From Polyangiaceae bacterium (GTDB lineage Bacteria > Myxococcota_A > Polyangia > Polyangiales > Polyangiaceae), in NCBI GenBank assembly GCA_013214025.1, contig JABSRN010000108.1, positions 1 through 43,814 of the forward strand: a stretch of 43,814 nt of DNA, in the 5' to 3' direction. Made by a program: the position numbers and the translations under genes. This document shows positions 17,615 to 26,810 of the stretch, piece after piece (within the stretch, counting starts at the first letter, position 1; every line of letters starts with the position of its first letter). The notes beneath the pieces are model-generated. The model was not told the origin of the DNA and searched no databases. It was given only the letters and a program-made list of their open reading frames with translations.

Positions 17615-18087
17615 TCGCCGACCAACTCCGGAGCCCTCTTGCCGATAGCGTTCACGGCGCGCTTCATGCGGGCAAACGTAGCCGTCCGGCGAACTGCCTC
17701 CAGCAGGTCCCCGGAGCGGTAGGGCTTGAGCAAGACGCTCAGCGGTACGGATTGGCCGCCGCTCTTCCGCGCCTCGGCGAACCGCTCGTAGCGGCCTGTC
17801 ACTAACACGACGCCAATCATCACGTCCCGGCGCTCGAGAGCATCCACCAGATCCAGACCTGACATGCCAGGCATCTGGTAGTCAGTGCACAATACGTCGT
17901 AGTCTTTGGCCAACATCCGATCGAAGGCTTCGGTGCTGTTCGAACATAATTCGACAGAAAATTGCGACTCCAACAGCGCACCGACAGATTCAAGAACGTC
18001 AGCTGCGTCGTCGACCACCAACACGTGTAACCGGTGTTGGCTACCAGAGGAGCGATCGCGGAACTGGGAAGTCGGAGTGGAAGGCAT
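17611..18087 (-). CDS. single-domain response regulator (receiver)
   Basis: A CheY-like receiver with all key residues: VLVVDDAADVLES (acidic pocket), LCTDYQMPGMSG (phospho-acceptor Asp), VVLVTGRY (Thr) and LSVLLKPYRSGDLL (Lys). No DNA-binding or enzymatic output domain follows; the C-terminal helix is basic. ATG at 18087 is preferred, because the upstream extension to 18162 is Arg-rich and unlike the family. It is the first gene of the receiver-DHp-receiver cassette, joined to the next by an ATGA overlap. Confidence 0.84.
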   Translation of the reverse strand: MPSTPTSQFRDRSSGSQHRLHVLVVDDAADVLESVGALLESQFSVELCSNSTEAFDRMLAKDYDVLCTDYQMPGMSGLDLVDALERRDVMIGVVLVTGRYERFAEARKSGGQSVPLSVLLKPYRSGDLLEAVRRTATFARMKRAVNAIGKRAPELVGE

Positions 18088-18361
18088 AACTAATCGCGAG
18101 GTGCACACGCGCAACCGCCGCCGGCTGAAGTGCTTTGAAGATTCGGGGCCTAACCACCACAATACGAAGCGCGAATAGCGTCCCGCCTGTGGTGGTATGT
18201 AGGCGACAACCGTCTCTGCTTGCTAGGCTCGTAAGGTCGTAAGACGACGGCCAGCGGCGAACGGGTCATGGGTGTCTCTAGCAAGTCGAATGCCAATCTT
18301 CTCGCTACTCAAAGCCACGGCTTGGGTGCGTGTGATGGGCGGCATCCTTCAAGATTGAAAG

Positions 18362-19091
18362 CTACGTTGCGGGTCTGAGTGCCGGCCGCGCAACCTGCGC
18401 ACAACAAGACATACACTCCGGCCGTCCCCTGAAGTGGTCGAGTAGGTTGGGGTTATCGGCTGAAGTCACCACCGCTGCGCCATCCGCGTTGGGCACGACG
18501 CTGTTGACGTCAATACCCCTAGGCCAAAAATGGCGAAGTCCAAACTGAAGTTCAGCTCGTCGCCATCTAGGGCGGTCAGCGGCACCGTGAAAGTCTGGGG
18601 CAACTCGATGATACTAGCGCTAGCGAATGTGAGAGCGACGCCGTCCAGCCGCTGGCCTTGCATCACGACAGCGAGGGTCTCCAAAGTCGTGGGAGCACCG
18701 TCCAGTAGGCGGCTACTGGCGCCCGTCAGGATCGTGTTGATGCCTCAATAGGTCCCAGGGGGAAAGCAAATATCCCCCCCGCTAGCGAGAAGGGTCGTGC
18801 CCGCATCGACGGGCAGTATGACAGGAGCACCGGCATCATCACAGCTATGTAGCTCCACCGATGCCACGGCTAGCCACACCGCCGTGATGTGCGAGTCCGT
18901 TCCCTGCCCGTCGAGAGAAACAACGCTGGGGTCACTAGACGACGCCGTCAAACGTAGGACTACGCACTCCCCGGTATCCGCCCTCGGGTTGCCGGTTACC
19001 GTGGTCCACAACCAGCAAAGACTGCCACCGTGAGCAGGGCCGCCGGCAGCACGCGTCGGCTACCGAAAGCCAGCCAAGTATCAAGACTCAT
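18362..19091 (-). pseudogene. lipoprotein gene broken by frameshifts and an internal stop
   Basis: The ATG at 19091 overlaps the stop of the TIGR02147 gene (ATGA). It opens a lipoprotein signal (RRVLPAALLTVAVFAGCG) that stops after about 31 codons. The sequence continues in another frame (WTTVTGNPRADTGECVVLR, ITAVWLAVASVELHSCDDAG, GGDICFPPGTY) to a TGA at 18745-18747. It resumes in that frame (GINTILTGASSRLLDG, IIELPQTFTVPLTAL, LNFSLDFAIFGLG), then shifts once more (GIDVNSVVPNADGAAVV) to a TAG at 18362-18364. The layout (vevh strand, 'PPG.Y', late FxLDF segment) resembles DUF4382-like surface lipoproteins, a weak suggestion. Confidence 0.68.
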
Positions 19092-19936
19092 TGGTCCGCG
19101 CCCCCTCGGGCTTTGCATAAAGGAAAGAGTTGGAAGTTAATCTGTACGACTTGGGATGGTTCGTCCTCAAGGGTCGCCAATTCCAGCAGCTCGCGACGAA
19201 AGCGCACGATGCGCTCCTTCACCTTTCGCGCGCCGTCTTCACCGAGGCACAACGTGAGGCTCGAAGTATCGCGGTCGCTGGCCCCGAATAGCTCGATGGA
19301 TTCCATCGCGCGCTCCATCATGGTGCGATGGTAGTTGGCGATGTGAAAGCCGCTTGTCTCGGGCCCGGTTGACAGCACGGCATCGCCTAGAGACACACGT
19401 CCTCGTTTGTCTTTCACCAGCAATCCCAGCTCGTACAAAGTTTGCATGGCGTCTTTGGCGGCACTTTTCGAGATGGTTGGGGAGAGCTCCTTAGCGATCC
19501 ACTCGGGGTCATCCCTAAAGTCGGGGCGACAGGCCATCTCACGAATCGCCGGCAGATACCAAGTGGCGTGATAGGCCGCGTGAGCGAGCTCCAGTGGGCG
19601 CGCCTTCCGGTATCGCCGAAAGCCTGTGAGCTTGCCGTAGTGGGTATTGCGAGCGCTCGCAGTACGCGCTTGGTTGAAACGAACAAGATCGGAAAAGTAA
19701 GACGTCGAGACCTTGTCCAGCGCCAGCGCCTCCGCAAAACGCAGTGCCATCTCGTCGGTGAGATTGCGTTCGCCATCAATAACCCGCTTCAGATAATTCG
19801 GCGATTTGAGTCCCTCGCGCTTGGAGAAACCTCGATCGGACAGGCCGTGGCTTTCCTTACGCTCCAAATAGGAGTCCCTCAGGAAAGCCCGGTAGTCGAG
19901 ATACTCGAACACATCGACAAGAGTTTTCGTGGGCAC
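19088..19936 (-). CDS. TIGR02147-family putative regulator (DUF4423-like)
   Basis: The 282-residue protein matches the TIGR02147 pattern well. The N-terminus has VFEYLDYRAFLRDSYLERK, then GFSKREGLKSPNYLKRVIDG and RNLTDEMALRFAEALALD, an HTH-like region. Next come YFSDLVRFNQART and a winged-helix-like middle (LSPTISKSAAKDAMQTLYEL, GLLVKDKRGRV). The C-terminal part is an acidic/basic helical region (DGARKVKERIVRFRRELLEL). The biochemical role of the family is not well established; regulation of neighbouring secreted proteins is a common guess. Here it is translationally coupled to a broken lipoprotein gene and has a palindrome 53 bases upstream of its start, compatible with autoregulation. Confidence 0.82.
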   Translation of the reverse strand: MPTKTLVDVFEYLDYRAFLRDSYLERKESHGLSDRGFSKREGLKSPNYLKRVIDGERNLTDEMALRFAEALALDKVSTSYFSDLVRFNQARTASARNTHYGKLTGFRRYRKARPLELAHAAYHATWYLPAIREMACRPDFRDDPEWIAKELSPTISKSAAKDAMQTLYELGLLVKDKRGRVSLGDAVLSTGPETSGFHIANYHRTMMERAMESIELFGASDRDTSSLTLCLGEDGARKVKERIVRFRRELLELATLEDEPSQVVQINFQLFPLCKARGGADQ

Positions 19937-19988
19937 GACACGCCTACGGTGTCAGCTTCCGGCCCTCGGACCCAGCCCAATGCAAAGA

Positions 19989-20013
19989 AACCGTATCCAT
20001 TTAGGATACGGTT
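19989..20013. promoter_or_regulatory. perfect 10-bp palindrome, operator candidate
   Basis: AACCGTATCC at 19989-19998 and GGATACGGTT at 20004-20013 form perfect arms around ATTTA. A further half-like CCGTATTTG occurs at about 20038-20046. The site lies in the 318-base gap between the divergent TIGR02147 and aminotransferase genes. The sequence around it is AT-richer than its surroundings. No T-run follows, so an operator is more likely than a terminator. Confidence 0.5.
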
Positions 20014-20254
20014 ATCTCAAGATATTCCGCTATTTCACCGTATTTGTTCTAGCGACTTGGGACTTTTGGTTTCACCACCGGGTTTCAGCCCGTCACCAAG
20101 ACGGAGGCTGACGTGCCTGTCACTTGGGCGGCCTGAGCGTCGACCATCAAAGATGCCACACCACAGCGGAGGCGAATCCGCGAGCAGCCACCGCCCGGCG
20201 AATCGGTTGTGAAGTGGCGCAGTCGCCAGCAGAGCACTAGTATCCGCGCGCGCC

Positions 20255-21478
20255 ATGAGTATTCCTGACCTGCCCGCTAGTCGCCACTTGGATAACGTTC
20301 GCTACGAGATCCGCGGTGCCCTCGCGCGCAGAGCCGAGCAGCTCGAGCGAGACGGTTACGAGATCATCAAGCTCAATATCGGTAACCCCGGCGCTTTCGG
20401 CTTCCGCATGCCCGAGACGATGCGCCGCGCCATGGTGGAAAATCTCGGGGCGGCGGAAGCCTACTGTCATCAAAAGGGCATCTTCCCTGCGCGGGAAGCC
20501 GTCGTGCTGCAGCAGCAGAATCGCGGAGTCATGGACGTGACCGCGGACGATGTGTTCATCGGCAACGGCGTCAGCGAACTGATCATGATGTGCATGCGGG
20601 CACTACTGAACCCCGCGGACGAAGTGTTGGTCCCCTGCCCGGACTATCCGCTGTGGACAGCGTCCGTGTCGATACACGGTGCCAAACCTGTGCACTACCC
20701 CTGCCCGCCCGAGCGCGATTTTCAGCCGGACATCGAGGCGATGCGGAAACTGATTACAGATCGCACCCGCGCCATTGTCATCATCAACCCGAACAATCCG
20801 ACCGGTGCCGTCTACAGCGAAGAGCTGCTGCGACAGATGGTGGAACTCGCGGAGGAACATCACCTCGTGATATTCGCCGACGAGATTTACGACGAGATGT
20901 TATTTGAGGACGCGAAATATATCCCCATCGCCACCCTCGCCCATCACACTTTGTGCGCGACTTTTTCCGGACTCAGCAAGGTCTACCGCGCCTGTGGTCT
21001 GCGAGTCGGCTGGGCCAGCTTCAGTGGCGAAAAGGCCCATGCGACCGGATACCTGGACGCCATCGAACTACTCGCCAGTTTGCGGCTGTGTGCCAACGTG
21101 CCTGGACAGTGGGCCGTGCAGACCGCCCTGGGTGGTTACCAGAGCATCCACGCATTGACCGACCCGGGCGGCCGACTATTCGAGTCTCGCCGCGCGTTGC
21201 TCGACGGCATCGAAAAGAGCCAGTACCTCAGCGTGGTGGCACCGGCCGGCGCCCTGTACGCCTTTGTACGCTGCGATACTCAGAAAATCCCGAACTTTGA
21301 CGACCAAAGCTTCGGTCTCGATCTACTGGAGCGCCGCCACGTCCTGATTTCGCCCGGCTCCAGCTTCAACGTTCCATACACGGACCACTTCAGGCTGACG
21401 CTGTTGCCAGATGCGAAAATCATGACGAGTGTGCTCGAGAAGATCGAGTCCTTGCTCGACGAGTACGTCGAAGCCTAG
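20255..21478 (+). CDS. alaA: PLP-dependent aminotransferase, AlaA-type (glutamate-pyruvate)
   Basis: The 407-residue class I/II aminotransferase closely follows E. coli AlaA along its length. It shows LDNVRYEIRGALARRAEQLE, LNIGNPGAFGF, AYCHQKGIFPAR, VFIGNGVSELI, VPCPDYPLWTASVSIHGAK, IVIINPNNPTGAVYS, IFADEIYDEMLF, FSGLSKVYRACGLRVGW (PLP Lys242), LASLRLCANVPGQWAVQTAL and DHFRLTLLP. It should interconvert alanine and pyruvate with glutamate and 2-oxoglutarate in the cytoplasm; other amino-group donors are possible. The ATG at 20255 has no clear ribosome binding site but aligns with the family start. It converges with modC, 19 bases apart, with no clear terminator between them. Confidence 0.92.
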   Translation: MSIPDLPASRHLDNVRYEIRGALARRAEQLERDGYEIIKLNIGNPGAFGFRMPETMRRAMVENLGAAEAYCHQKGIFPAREAVVLQQQNRGVMDVTADDVFIGNGVSELIMMCMRALLNPADEVLVPCPDYPLWTASVSIHGAKPVHYPCPPERDFQPDIEAMRKLITDRTRAIVIINPNNPTGAVYSEELLRQMVELAEEHHLVIFADEIYDEMLFEDAKYIPIATLAHHTLCATFSGLSKVYRACGLRVGWASFSGEKAHATGYLDAIELLASLRLCANVPGQWAVQTALGGYQSIHALTDPGGRLFESRRALLDGIEKSQYLSVVAPAGALYAFVRCDTQKIPNFDDQSFGLDLLERRHVLISPGSSFNVPYTDHFRLTLLPDAKIMTSVLEKIESLLDEYVEA

Positions 21479-21497
21479 CCGGTGGCGATCTCCCGGA

Positions 21498-22544
21498 TCA
21501 GCTGCCGTACAGCACTGCTGCTGCTGCCTTAAACACCAAGTGACAAGGCTCGCCTGATTCAGGGACGTGCGCCCGAGCCCCCAAGGTGACCACCCAAGTG
21601 GTGCCATCCGCTAGCTTCACCCAGGCATGGGCTCCCGACTCGGTCGATGAAATCGACGTCACCGTAGCCGGCACTACGTTTTCTGCCATGATTCGCGGCA
21701 GACCGCCGAGCACGAGTAGGATATCGGACGCTGCGATTCTCAGGTCAAAACTCATGGCGTCCGCGTCACAACGGGACGTCACGTAAATCGTGGTGTCGCC
21801 GAGCTGAATACAACCATCTTCCGTCGGAGCGGCGCAGGAGAGCTCATTGACAGGATTTTGGTCGTCACCCACCGGCTGTCGGTCAGCGGGATCCGGAATC
21901 GCATCGGGCATCAGCCGTCCGTTATCCAGCGTGACAATCTGTTGATAGTAATTCTGCTCATCCCCGGGCTGGTGACTGACCAACAATATGGGGATCCGGT
22001 GGCGATCACTGACCCTGGCTAGATAGGACGCGACGCGAACCCCCAGCGCCTCATCCAGTGCGGCAAAGGGCTCGTCCAACAAGAGCAACGACGGCCCCGA
22101 AGCCAGAGCCCGACCCAAAGCCGTGCGTTGGCGTTGGCCGCCAGACAGTTCGCTCGGCAGACGGTCAAGAAAGGCGCCGAGCTCCAAGTGCTGGACGATG
22201 TCGGTGAGCTCAGGGCTGTCCTCCCGTTGGCTACGGCGAACGCCGGCGAAGTTTAGATTGCCCATGACACTGAGGTGTGGAAACAAACTCAGCTCCTGAG
22301 GCAAGTACCCCACGGCCCGTTCTTGGGGCGGGACGTGGATGTCTTGATCGCTGTCCAACCAAGTCGTATCGCCGAAGCGAATACTGCCGGTGCCACCGAG
22401 TATGCCCGCCAAAATTTTCAGGGTAGTCGACTTGCCCGAGCCCACGGGTCCGCGGAGAGCCGTGATGCTCGCACAGCAAACGAAACTCACGTCCAGGGAA
22501 AATCCCGGGACCTCGCGTTGAACGGAAAGGGAGAGCTGACTCAT
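21498..22544 (-). CDS. modC: molybdate ABC transporter ATP-binding protein
   Basis: ATPase subunit that powers molybdate (or tungstate) import. Seen: Walker [10 protein letters not shown] (32-40), Q-loop ([17 protein letters not shown]), signature [15 protein letters not shown] (133-147), Walker B LLLLDEP (153-159) and H-loop SHQ. A C-terminal TOBE/Mop-like extension (about 270-348) has [21 protein letters not shown]. The ATG at 22544 overlaps the modB stop as ATGA, which fixes the start. An upstream in-frame extension to 22625 would only run into modB. The loop after Walker B reads [15 protein letters not shown], slightly off the usual 'SHd..E'. Confidence 0.9.
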   Translation of the reverse strand: MSQLSLSVQREVPGFSLDVSFVCCASITALRGPVGSGKSTTLKILAGILGGTGSIRFGDTTWLDSDQDIHVPPQERAVGYLPQELSLFPHLSVMGNLNFAGVRRSQREDSPELTDIVQHLELGAFLDRLPSELSGGQRQRTALGRALASGPSLLLLDEPFAALDEALGVRVASYLARVSDRHRIPILLVSHQPGDEQNYYQQIVTLDNGRLMPDAIPDPADRQPVGDDQNPVNELSCAAPTEDGCIQLGDTTIYVTSRCDADAMSFDLRIAASDILLVLGGLPRIMAENVVPATVTSISSTESGAHAWVKLADGTTWVVTLGARAHVPESGEPCHLVFKAAAAVLYGS

Positions 22545-23191
22545 ACCGGGCGCCCCCCGATGAGCCATTCGGAAGTAGATATCGCCACGAAACCGACGCC
22601 CACGGCAAGTCCGAGCAACACCCACGCAGTGGCGTCGTCTCCGACCTGTTGCGCGCTGTAGATCGCTGATGCCAGAGTTCGCGTCTTGCCTGGAATATTT
22701 CCGGCGATCATGACGGTGGCGCCGAACTCCCCGACTCCACGCATGAAGCCCAGAATCATTGCGGCCACCAGCCCGCGCTTCGCCAGCGGAAATGTCACGC
22801 GCCAGAACGCCTGCCTCGGCGAATCCCCCAAGGTCTCGGCCACCTGCACCAAGCCCGGATCCACCGCCTCAAAAGAGAGCCGAGCCGTGCGTACGATCAA
22901 CGGGAAGGCCATGGCCATCGCCGCTAGGACAGCGGCCTTTGCGGTGAACAGAATTTCAAGACCTAGGGCGGCTCCGAAGAGGGCGTCGTCGGAGAACGCG
23001 TGCAACAGGACATAACCGACGGCTGTGGGCGGCAATACCAAAGGCAGCGCGACCAGCGTGGAGACGACACTCTTGCCGGGGAACTGATGCCGAGCCAACA
23101 GGTAGGCCACGGCGGTTGCCAAAGGCGTCACCAACACGGTAGCCAACGCTGCGACCTGAACGGTCAGAATGACAACGGGGCTCACGGACAC
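22541..23191 (-). CDS. modB: molybdate ABC transporter permease
   Basis: The 216-residue inner-membrane protein has about five hydrophobic helices (for example [19 protein letters not shown] and [19 protein letters not shown]). Its cytoplasmic coupling loop is the EAA-like [20 protein letters not shown], followed by the ModB hallmark [20 protein letters not shown] and [11 protein letters not shown]. It pairs with ModC. The GTG at 23191 is used as start. The gene is preceded 49 bases upstream by a truncated modA, so the transporter lacks a local binding protein. Confidence 0.9.
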   Translation of the reverse strand: MSVSPVVILTVQVAALATVLVTPLATAVAYLLARHQFPGKSVVSTLVALPLVLPPTAVGYVLLHAFSDDALFGAALGLEILFTAKAAVLAAMAMAFPLIVRTARLSFEAVDPGLVQVAETLGDSPRQAFWRVTFPLAKRGLVAAMILGFMRGVGEFGATVMIAGNIPGKTRTLASAIYSAQQVGDDATAWVLLGLAVGVGFVAISTSEWLIGGRPV

Positions 23192-23240
23192 GGGGCCATA
23201 GTATAGCTCCGGCAGAGAGCCCGCCGACAGCCACGAGCGC

Positions 23241-23543
23241 TCAGCCTACGGTTCTATATAAGAAAACCCGTGGGCCGTCAGGCTCTCCCGCGCCGTAGGA
23301 CTGCCAATGGGAGACAAACTCCGCTGCCAAACGGGATTCCGACTGCGAATGGCCAACGATCCGTCCCGCTACATCACAAATCGGCGGCCCTGAACTCGGG
23401 ATCTCGCAAAGCACTCGCCCCCTCGAATCCGCATCGCTTGCATAAACGATCCCCAAGACGGTCCGCTCTCGAGCCACCGCGCCCAGTACCGCTCGTACAT
23501 CCAGCATCGGAACCGCCCGCTGCTTCACCGATAGTTCATGGCT
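23241..23543 (-). pseudogene. modA: modA (molybdate-binding protein), C-terminal remnant
   Basis: In the frame ending at 23241 the sequence reads MLDVRAVLGAVARERTVLG then IVYASDADSRGRVLCEIP, GPPICDVAGRIVG and RLAAEFVSHWQSYG. This follows the last about 95 residues of ModA, including the family hallmark GIVY.SDA. The N-terminal two thirds, with the signal peptide and most anion ligands, are missing; the homology stops near 23543, next to the end of an unrelated lipoprotein gene. Its position immediately before modB supports a former modABC operon that lost its 5' end by deletion or rearrangement. Confidence 0.75.
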
Positions 23544-23601
23544 CGATCTGGCTGGCGCGACGGGCCTGGCTGAAGCTTTCAGAAAGCCTCCGTTCGAACC
23601 G

Positions 23602-24165
23602 CTACATCGTCTCCATCTTGGCCGCCAAAGCCTTTGCCAGCTTCTCCACGTCGGCCTTGGTTCCTCCAGCCACTGTGGCAGCAAATTTTTCGTTCTTGGA
23701 CTGAAACGCCACGGTGTGAATGGTTTTGGTGAGGGTCCACTGGGTTTTTCCGCCAATGATGGGTCCGTCGATCTTCTTGACAGACCCCTTCTTGATGGCC
23801 ACATCCAGGCTGCCGCCGACCAGAGAGCGGTACCTGTCACCGCCGTAGGCTACGAAAGAACTTGGACGCGTCATGCACAACGCACCCGTCATCTTCGAGC
23901 TCTGTTGTTTGTCCGGATCGTAGCGTGGACTGAACATTCCCAGCTTCTTCGTCTCTTCGACAGTGAAGAAGTCCTCACACTTGAGTAGTTTCGGTTTCGG
24001 TTTCGGTTTCGGCGGCTCGTCGGACGGCGCTGCTGACTCCGACGCCACGACGGTCGCGACGCTGCTGGCCGGGGGCACTGTCGCCTTCTCCGACTTGGAA
24101 CAGGACAAGGCGGACGCGGCCAGAGCGACTGCGACGAACACCCCTCCGGAAACAGACTGGGACAT
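23602..24165 (-). CDS. small lipoprotein of unknown function
   Basis: The 187-residue protein has a signal peptide and lipobox ALSC (Cys22). A Ser/Ala/Pro-rich spacer follows, with a Lys-Pro run (PKPKPKPK) encoded by four perfect hexamers. The mature domain begins LLKCEDFFTVEETKKLGMFS and includes GALCMTRPSSFVAYGG, suggesting one disulphide, then WTLTKTIHTVAFQSKNEKFA and a Lys/Ala-rich C-terminal helix. Similar short lipoproteins are common in myxobacteria, but I know no function for them. Its 3' end abuts the truncated modA. Confidence 0.7.
   Translation of the reverse strand: MSQSVSGGVFVAVALAASALSCSKSEKATVPPASSVATVVASESAAPSDEPPKPKPKPKLLKCEDFFTVEETKKLGMFSPRYDPDKQQSSKMTGALCMTRPSSFVAYGGDRYRSLVGGSLDVAIKKGSVKKIDGPIIGGKTQWTLTKTIHTVAFQSKNEKFAATVAGGTKADVEKLAKALAAKMETM
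23988..24011. repeat. four tandem GTTTCG hexamers
   Basis: Four exact copies of GTTTCG on the plus strand encode the Lys-Pro run of the lipoprotein on the minus strand. A slippage-prone tract; copy changes would keep the frame. Confidence 0.8.
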
Positions 24166-24207
24166 GGGACAGAGCTAACAGGCTCCAGACTGGGGCGTCA
24201 ATGAAGC

Positions 24208-24399
24208 GTAGACGGACTTGGGGGCGGGCTCCGGCTCAAGACCAAGCTGGGATTCGGCACCGAGTTCACCATTGAGATCCCCCTGGCTCAACAGCTGAAC
24301 AAGTCCGCGGAACTCTACAGCTTTGAGCCGCAGTTGAGCGAAGAGGATCCCGCTGACCCACCAGAACAACTGGACGCTGGGAAAATGGAACTGTTCTAG
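24208..24399 (+). pseudogene. sensor histidine kinase, C-terminal remnant
   Basis: The frame ending at TAG 24397-24399 reads DGLGGGLRLKTKLGFGTEFT then IEIPLAQQL, matching the end of HATPase domains ('G.GT.F.i.lP'), then an acidic tail (FEPQLSEEDPADPPEQL). Nothing upstream continues the ATPase domain; the lipoprotein gene on the other strand lies there instead. It is a rearrangement relic that, with the neighbouring truncated modA, marks this spot as a recombination site. Confidence 0.55.
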
Positions 24400-24655
24400 A
24401 ACGCGCGCGAGTCATCAGTGCCGTCACCCAATCAAGCCGGCGCACACCAAGCGAACTCCACGTAACAGTCGGGAATCACTAGATCCCCGAGATCACAGCG
24501 ACCAGCGAGCACGCCGCAGGGTACTTGAGAACTTCAACCCTGCGACGGAGGCCGACGACCAGCAACCAGCCGCTAGACGCTCTGTCATCACGTCACCAAC
24601 ACGAAGCGTGCGGAGCCGTGCTGACGACGGACCGACATCTGTTAAAGTTTGCCCC

Positions 24656-26473
24656 ATGCGCGAGTGGATTCTTATGGCTTCGGTGTCTCTCCTAACGGCA
24701 AGCGTCGTTTCCTGCGGCGGGGTTGATAAAGATTCTCTAATCCCCGAGAGAGCCGCCGATTCAGGCTCTGCGGGGTCGACGGGCGGCTCCGACGGCTCCA
24801 ATGGTGGAGCGGACGCGGGGGGATCTGGCAGCAACAGACCGCCCCCAATTCCCTGCGACAGCACCGCCGACTGTCCCGCAGACGTGCCGACCTGCAACCT
24901 CGGCACTGACACCTGCGTCAGCTGCTTCTTCGACACCGACTGCGGAGGCGACGAAGGTTGTATCGCCGGCCACTGCGAATCAGTCTCCCCCTGTGCAAGC
25001 AGTGCAGATTGCTCCGGCGTAACCGACAAGGCCGTTTGCAACCAAGGCTATTGCACCGAGTGCGCGCGTGAATCTTGTGGCGCCGGTGCGGACTGTATCG
25101 GCGGACAGTGCGTCCCCGTCGACGTGTGCCTTAATAGCTTAGACTGCCCCTCTGGAAAGGTCTGCGACGTAGCCAACGGTCGATGCGAGCTCTGCATTGG
25201 GGACTCGGACTGTGAGCCCGAGCAAGTCTGTTCCAACAACGAGTGCCACGCCGGTTGCGACTCCGATCTCGAGTGCGTAGGCGACGGGCTACTCTGCCAT
25301 TCAGGCACCTACTGCGCCGAGTGTGTCGTCGACCTCGATTGCCCGAGCCCGCACATGTGCTCAGACGGTTCCTGCGTGCCGCAGATATGCAGGCCTGGAC
25401 AGACAAGCTGCGCCTATGCCGGTGCTGGCTCCGACTCCATCTTGATCTGCTCCGACGATGGCAGGGATCTGCAGGTCGATTCCCTATGCGCGCAGCAAAC
25501 CACATGTGCAGTTAGCCGCAGCGTTCCCAGCTGCCAGCCATGGGTATGCTCCCCCGGAGACGTTTTCTGCAACTCCAATGCGACACGCCGCTGTAAAGCC
25601 GATGGCCTAGGCAGTGACGTTATTGAAGAGTGCGCGGGCACCGATAGTTGCCTGCAGGACCAATTCAATTCTACGGCTGGCCCCCCGACCTGCGGGACAA
25701 TGATCTGCACTCCCGGTGCACCCGTCTGCTCTGACAACGCGGCGAAACTTCTACAATGCGACGTCTACGGCGCGAGCACGAATACCGTAATCGAGGACTG
25801 CGACTCCTTCGGATTCTACTGCAAGCTCGACCATTGTGTGGAGTACACCTGTCAGAACGGCGTGGGCTGCAACGGCACCCAACGAGCCACTTGTTCTGCG
25901 TCAGGCACCGAGTTGCTTGGCGACTTGAACGATTGTGCGACCGAGAGCAAAGTCTGTCATGACGGCGTATGTAAAACCGACGCCATCGACGTCATCTTGA
26001 GTAACCCGGCAACCGAAGGAATTTCGAGCTACCCCCACTACGAGGGACTGTATCGCGCGGACGTTGACCGGGTAATTACAGAACTCGGCATGCGTTTCTC
26101 AACGATCGCTCCGGTCACCCTAATGGTGTTTCGTGCCTACGAGGTGACCGCTGGAGAATCAGCCTACTACTACGAACACACCGAGCTCGTCACTGTTGGG
26201 GTCGCGCAACCGGTTACTGGCGAGGGCGGGTTCTACTCCAGCGGCCTCATCCATGTGCCACTCAAAGCGGGCAAAGAGTACCTAATCGTTACTGAGGTCA
26301 CCACCGCCACCGCCGGGTTCTATGCCGACATCTACTACCGAGACCAAGGAAACATCGCCGTGTCCTTCGGCGAGATGATCGGCGGCAACACAGATCCCCA
26401 GCCTACCCTCGCGGTGGTTCGCGCGAGCGCTCGGCGCCCGGTGCAGAGGATTGCGACTACGGCGGTGAACTGA
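24656..26473 (+). CDS. Cys-rich surface lipoprotein
   Basis: The 605-residue protein starts with a signal peptide and lipobox SVVSC, then a Gly/Ser/Asp-rich spacer. A Cys-rich region (about 65-440) has repeats of 'C.s..DCp....C' and 'GTCVSC..D.DC', built like the short Cys repeats of many myxobacterial secreted proteins (for example PCDSTADCPADVPTCN, VCLNSLDCPSGKVCD, QICRPGQTSCAY). A C-terminal beta-rich domain (about 445-590, LYRADVDRVITELGMRFS, GGFYSSGLIHVPLKAGKEYL) may be a carbohydrate-binding-like sandwich. ATG at 24656 is preferred, since the open frame upstream (from 24608) would put polar residues before the signal. The stop lies inside a 12-base tandem repeat. Confidence 0.82.
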   Translation: MREWILMASVSLLTASVVSCGGVDKDSLIPERAADSGSAGSTGGSDGSNGGADAGGSGSNRPPPIPCDSTADCPADVPTCNLGTDTCVSCFFDTDCGGDEGCIAGHCESVSPCASSADCSGVTDKAVCNQGYCTECARESCGAGADCIGGQCVPVDVCLNSLDCPSGKVCDVANGRCELCIGDSDCEPEQVCSNNECHAGCDSDLECVGDGLLCHSGTYCAECVVDLDCPSPHMCSDGSCVPQICRPGQTSCAYAGAGSDSILICSDDGRDLQVDSLCAQQTTCAVSRSVPSCQPWVCSPGDVFCNSNATRRCKADGLGSDVIEECAGTDSCLQDQFNSTAGPPTCGTMICTPGAPVCSDNAAKLLQCDVYGASTNTVIEDCDSFGFYCKLDHCVEYTCQNGVGCNGTQRATCSASGTELLGDLNDCATESKVCHDGVCKTDAIDVILSNPATEGISSYPHYEGLYRADVDRVITELGMRFSTIAPVTLMVFRAYEVTAGESAYYYEHTELVTVGVAQPVTGEGGFYSSGLIHVPLKAGKEYLIVTEVTTATAGFYADIYYRDQGNIAVSFGEMIGGNTDPQPTLAVVRASARRPVQRIATTAVN

Positions 26474-26493
26474 GCGGTGAACTGAGCGGTGAC
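26462..26493 (+). repeat. 12-base tandem repeat across a stop codon
   Basis: GCGGTGAACTGA occurs at 26462-26473 and 26474-26485, with a third partial copy (GCGGTGAC) following. The first copy holds the stop of the lipoprotein gene. It looks like local duplication. Confidence 0.8.
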
Positions 26494-26499
26494 CATTCA

Positions 26500-26810
26500 C
26501 CGTTGCCGGGCGCTACTTGAATCTACCCGGAATGCATTTAACGTCGAACTCGAAAAAATGACCCGGGCGTTAATTGACCGGTGACTTGAGAAACACTTGA
26601 GAAACACTTGACCTCGACTTGGTTCGACGCTTCTGAAGACATCGCCGAGTTACGTCGAGAGGCGTGAACACTCGACTTGTCGGTGGAGCGAAGCGGGAGC
26701 GTTGACGAATGACAGCCGAAGCCCCCCCCCGGTGTGCGGGTTCAGGGTGTCGACGGCATGCGGCAGACCCTAGCAGAGCTTTGGCTAGTTCCAACAGCCA
26801 CCGACTTGAT
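26500..26810. other. gene-free stretch with short repeats
   Basis: No coding sequence is supported. It contains an 11-base tandem ACTTGAGAAAC at 26584-26594 and 26595-26605, continuing as ACTTGAC, and a C-run near 26727-26736. No terminator was recognised. Confidence 0.5.

Noticed and set aside
9450-19091. Frameshifts explained as long-read consensus errors
   Set aside because: Intact genes of 1237, 1587 and 2114 codons in the same window make a high indel rate unlikely, though single cases could still be errors.
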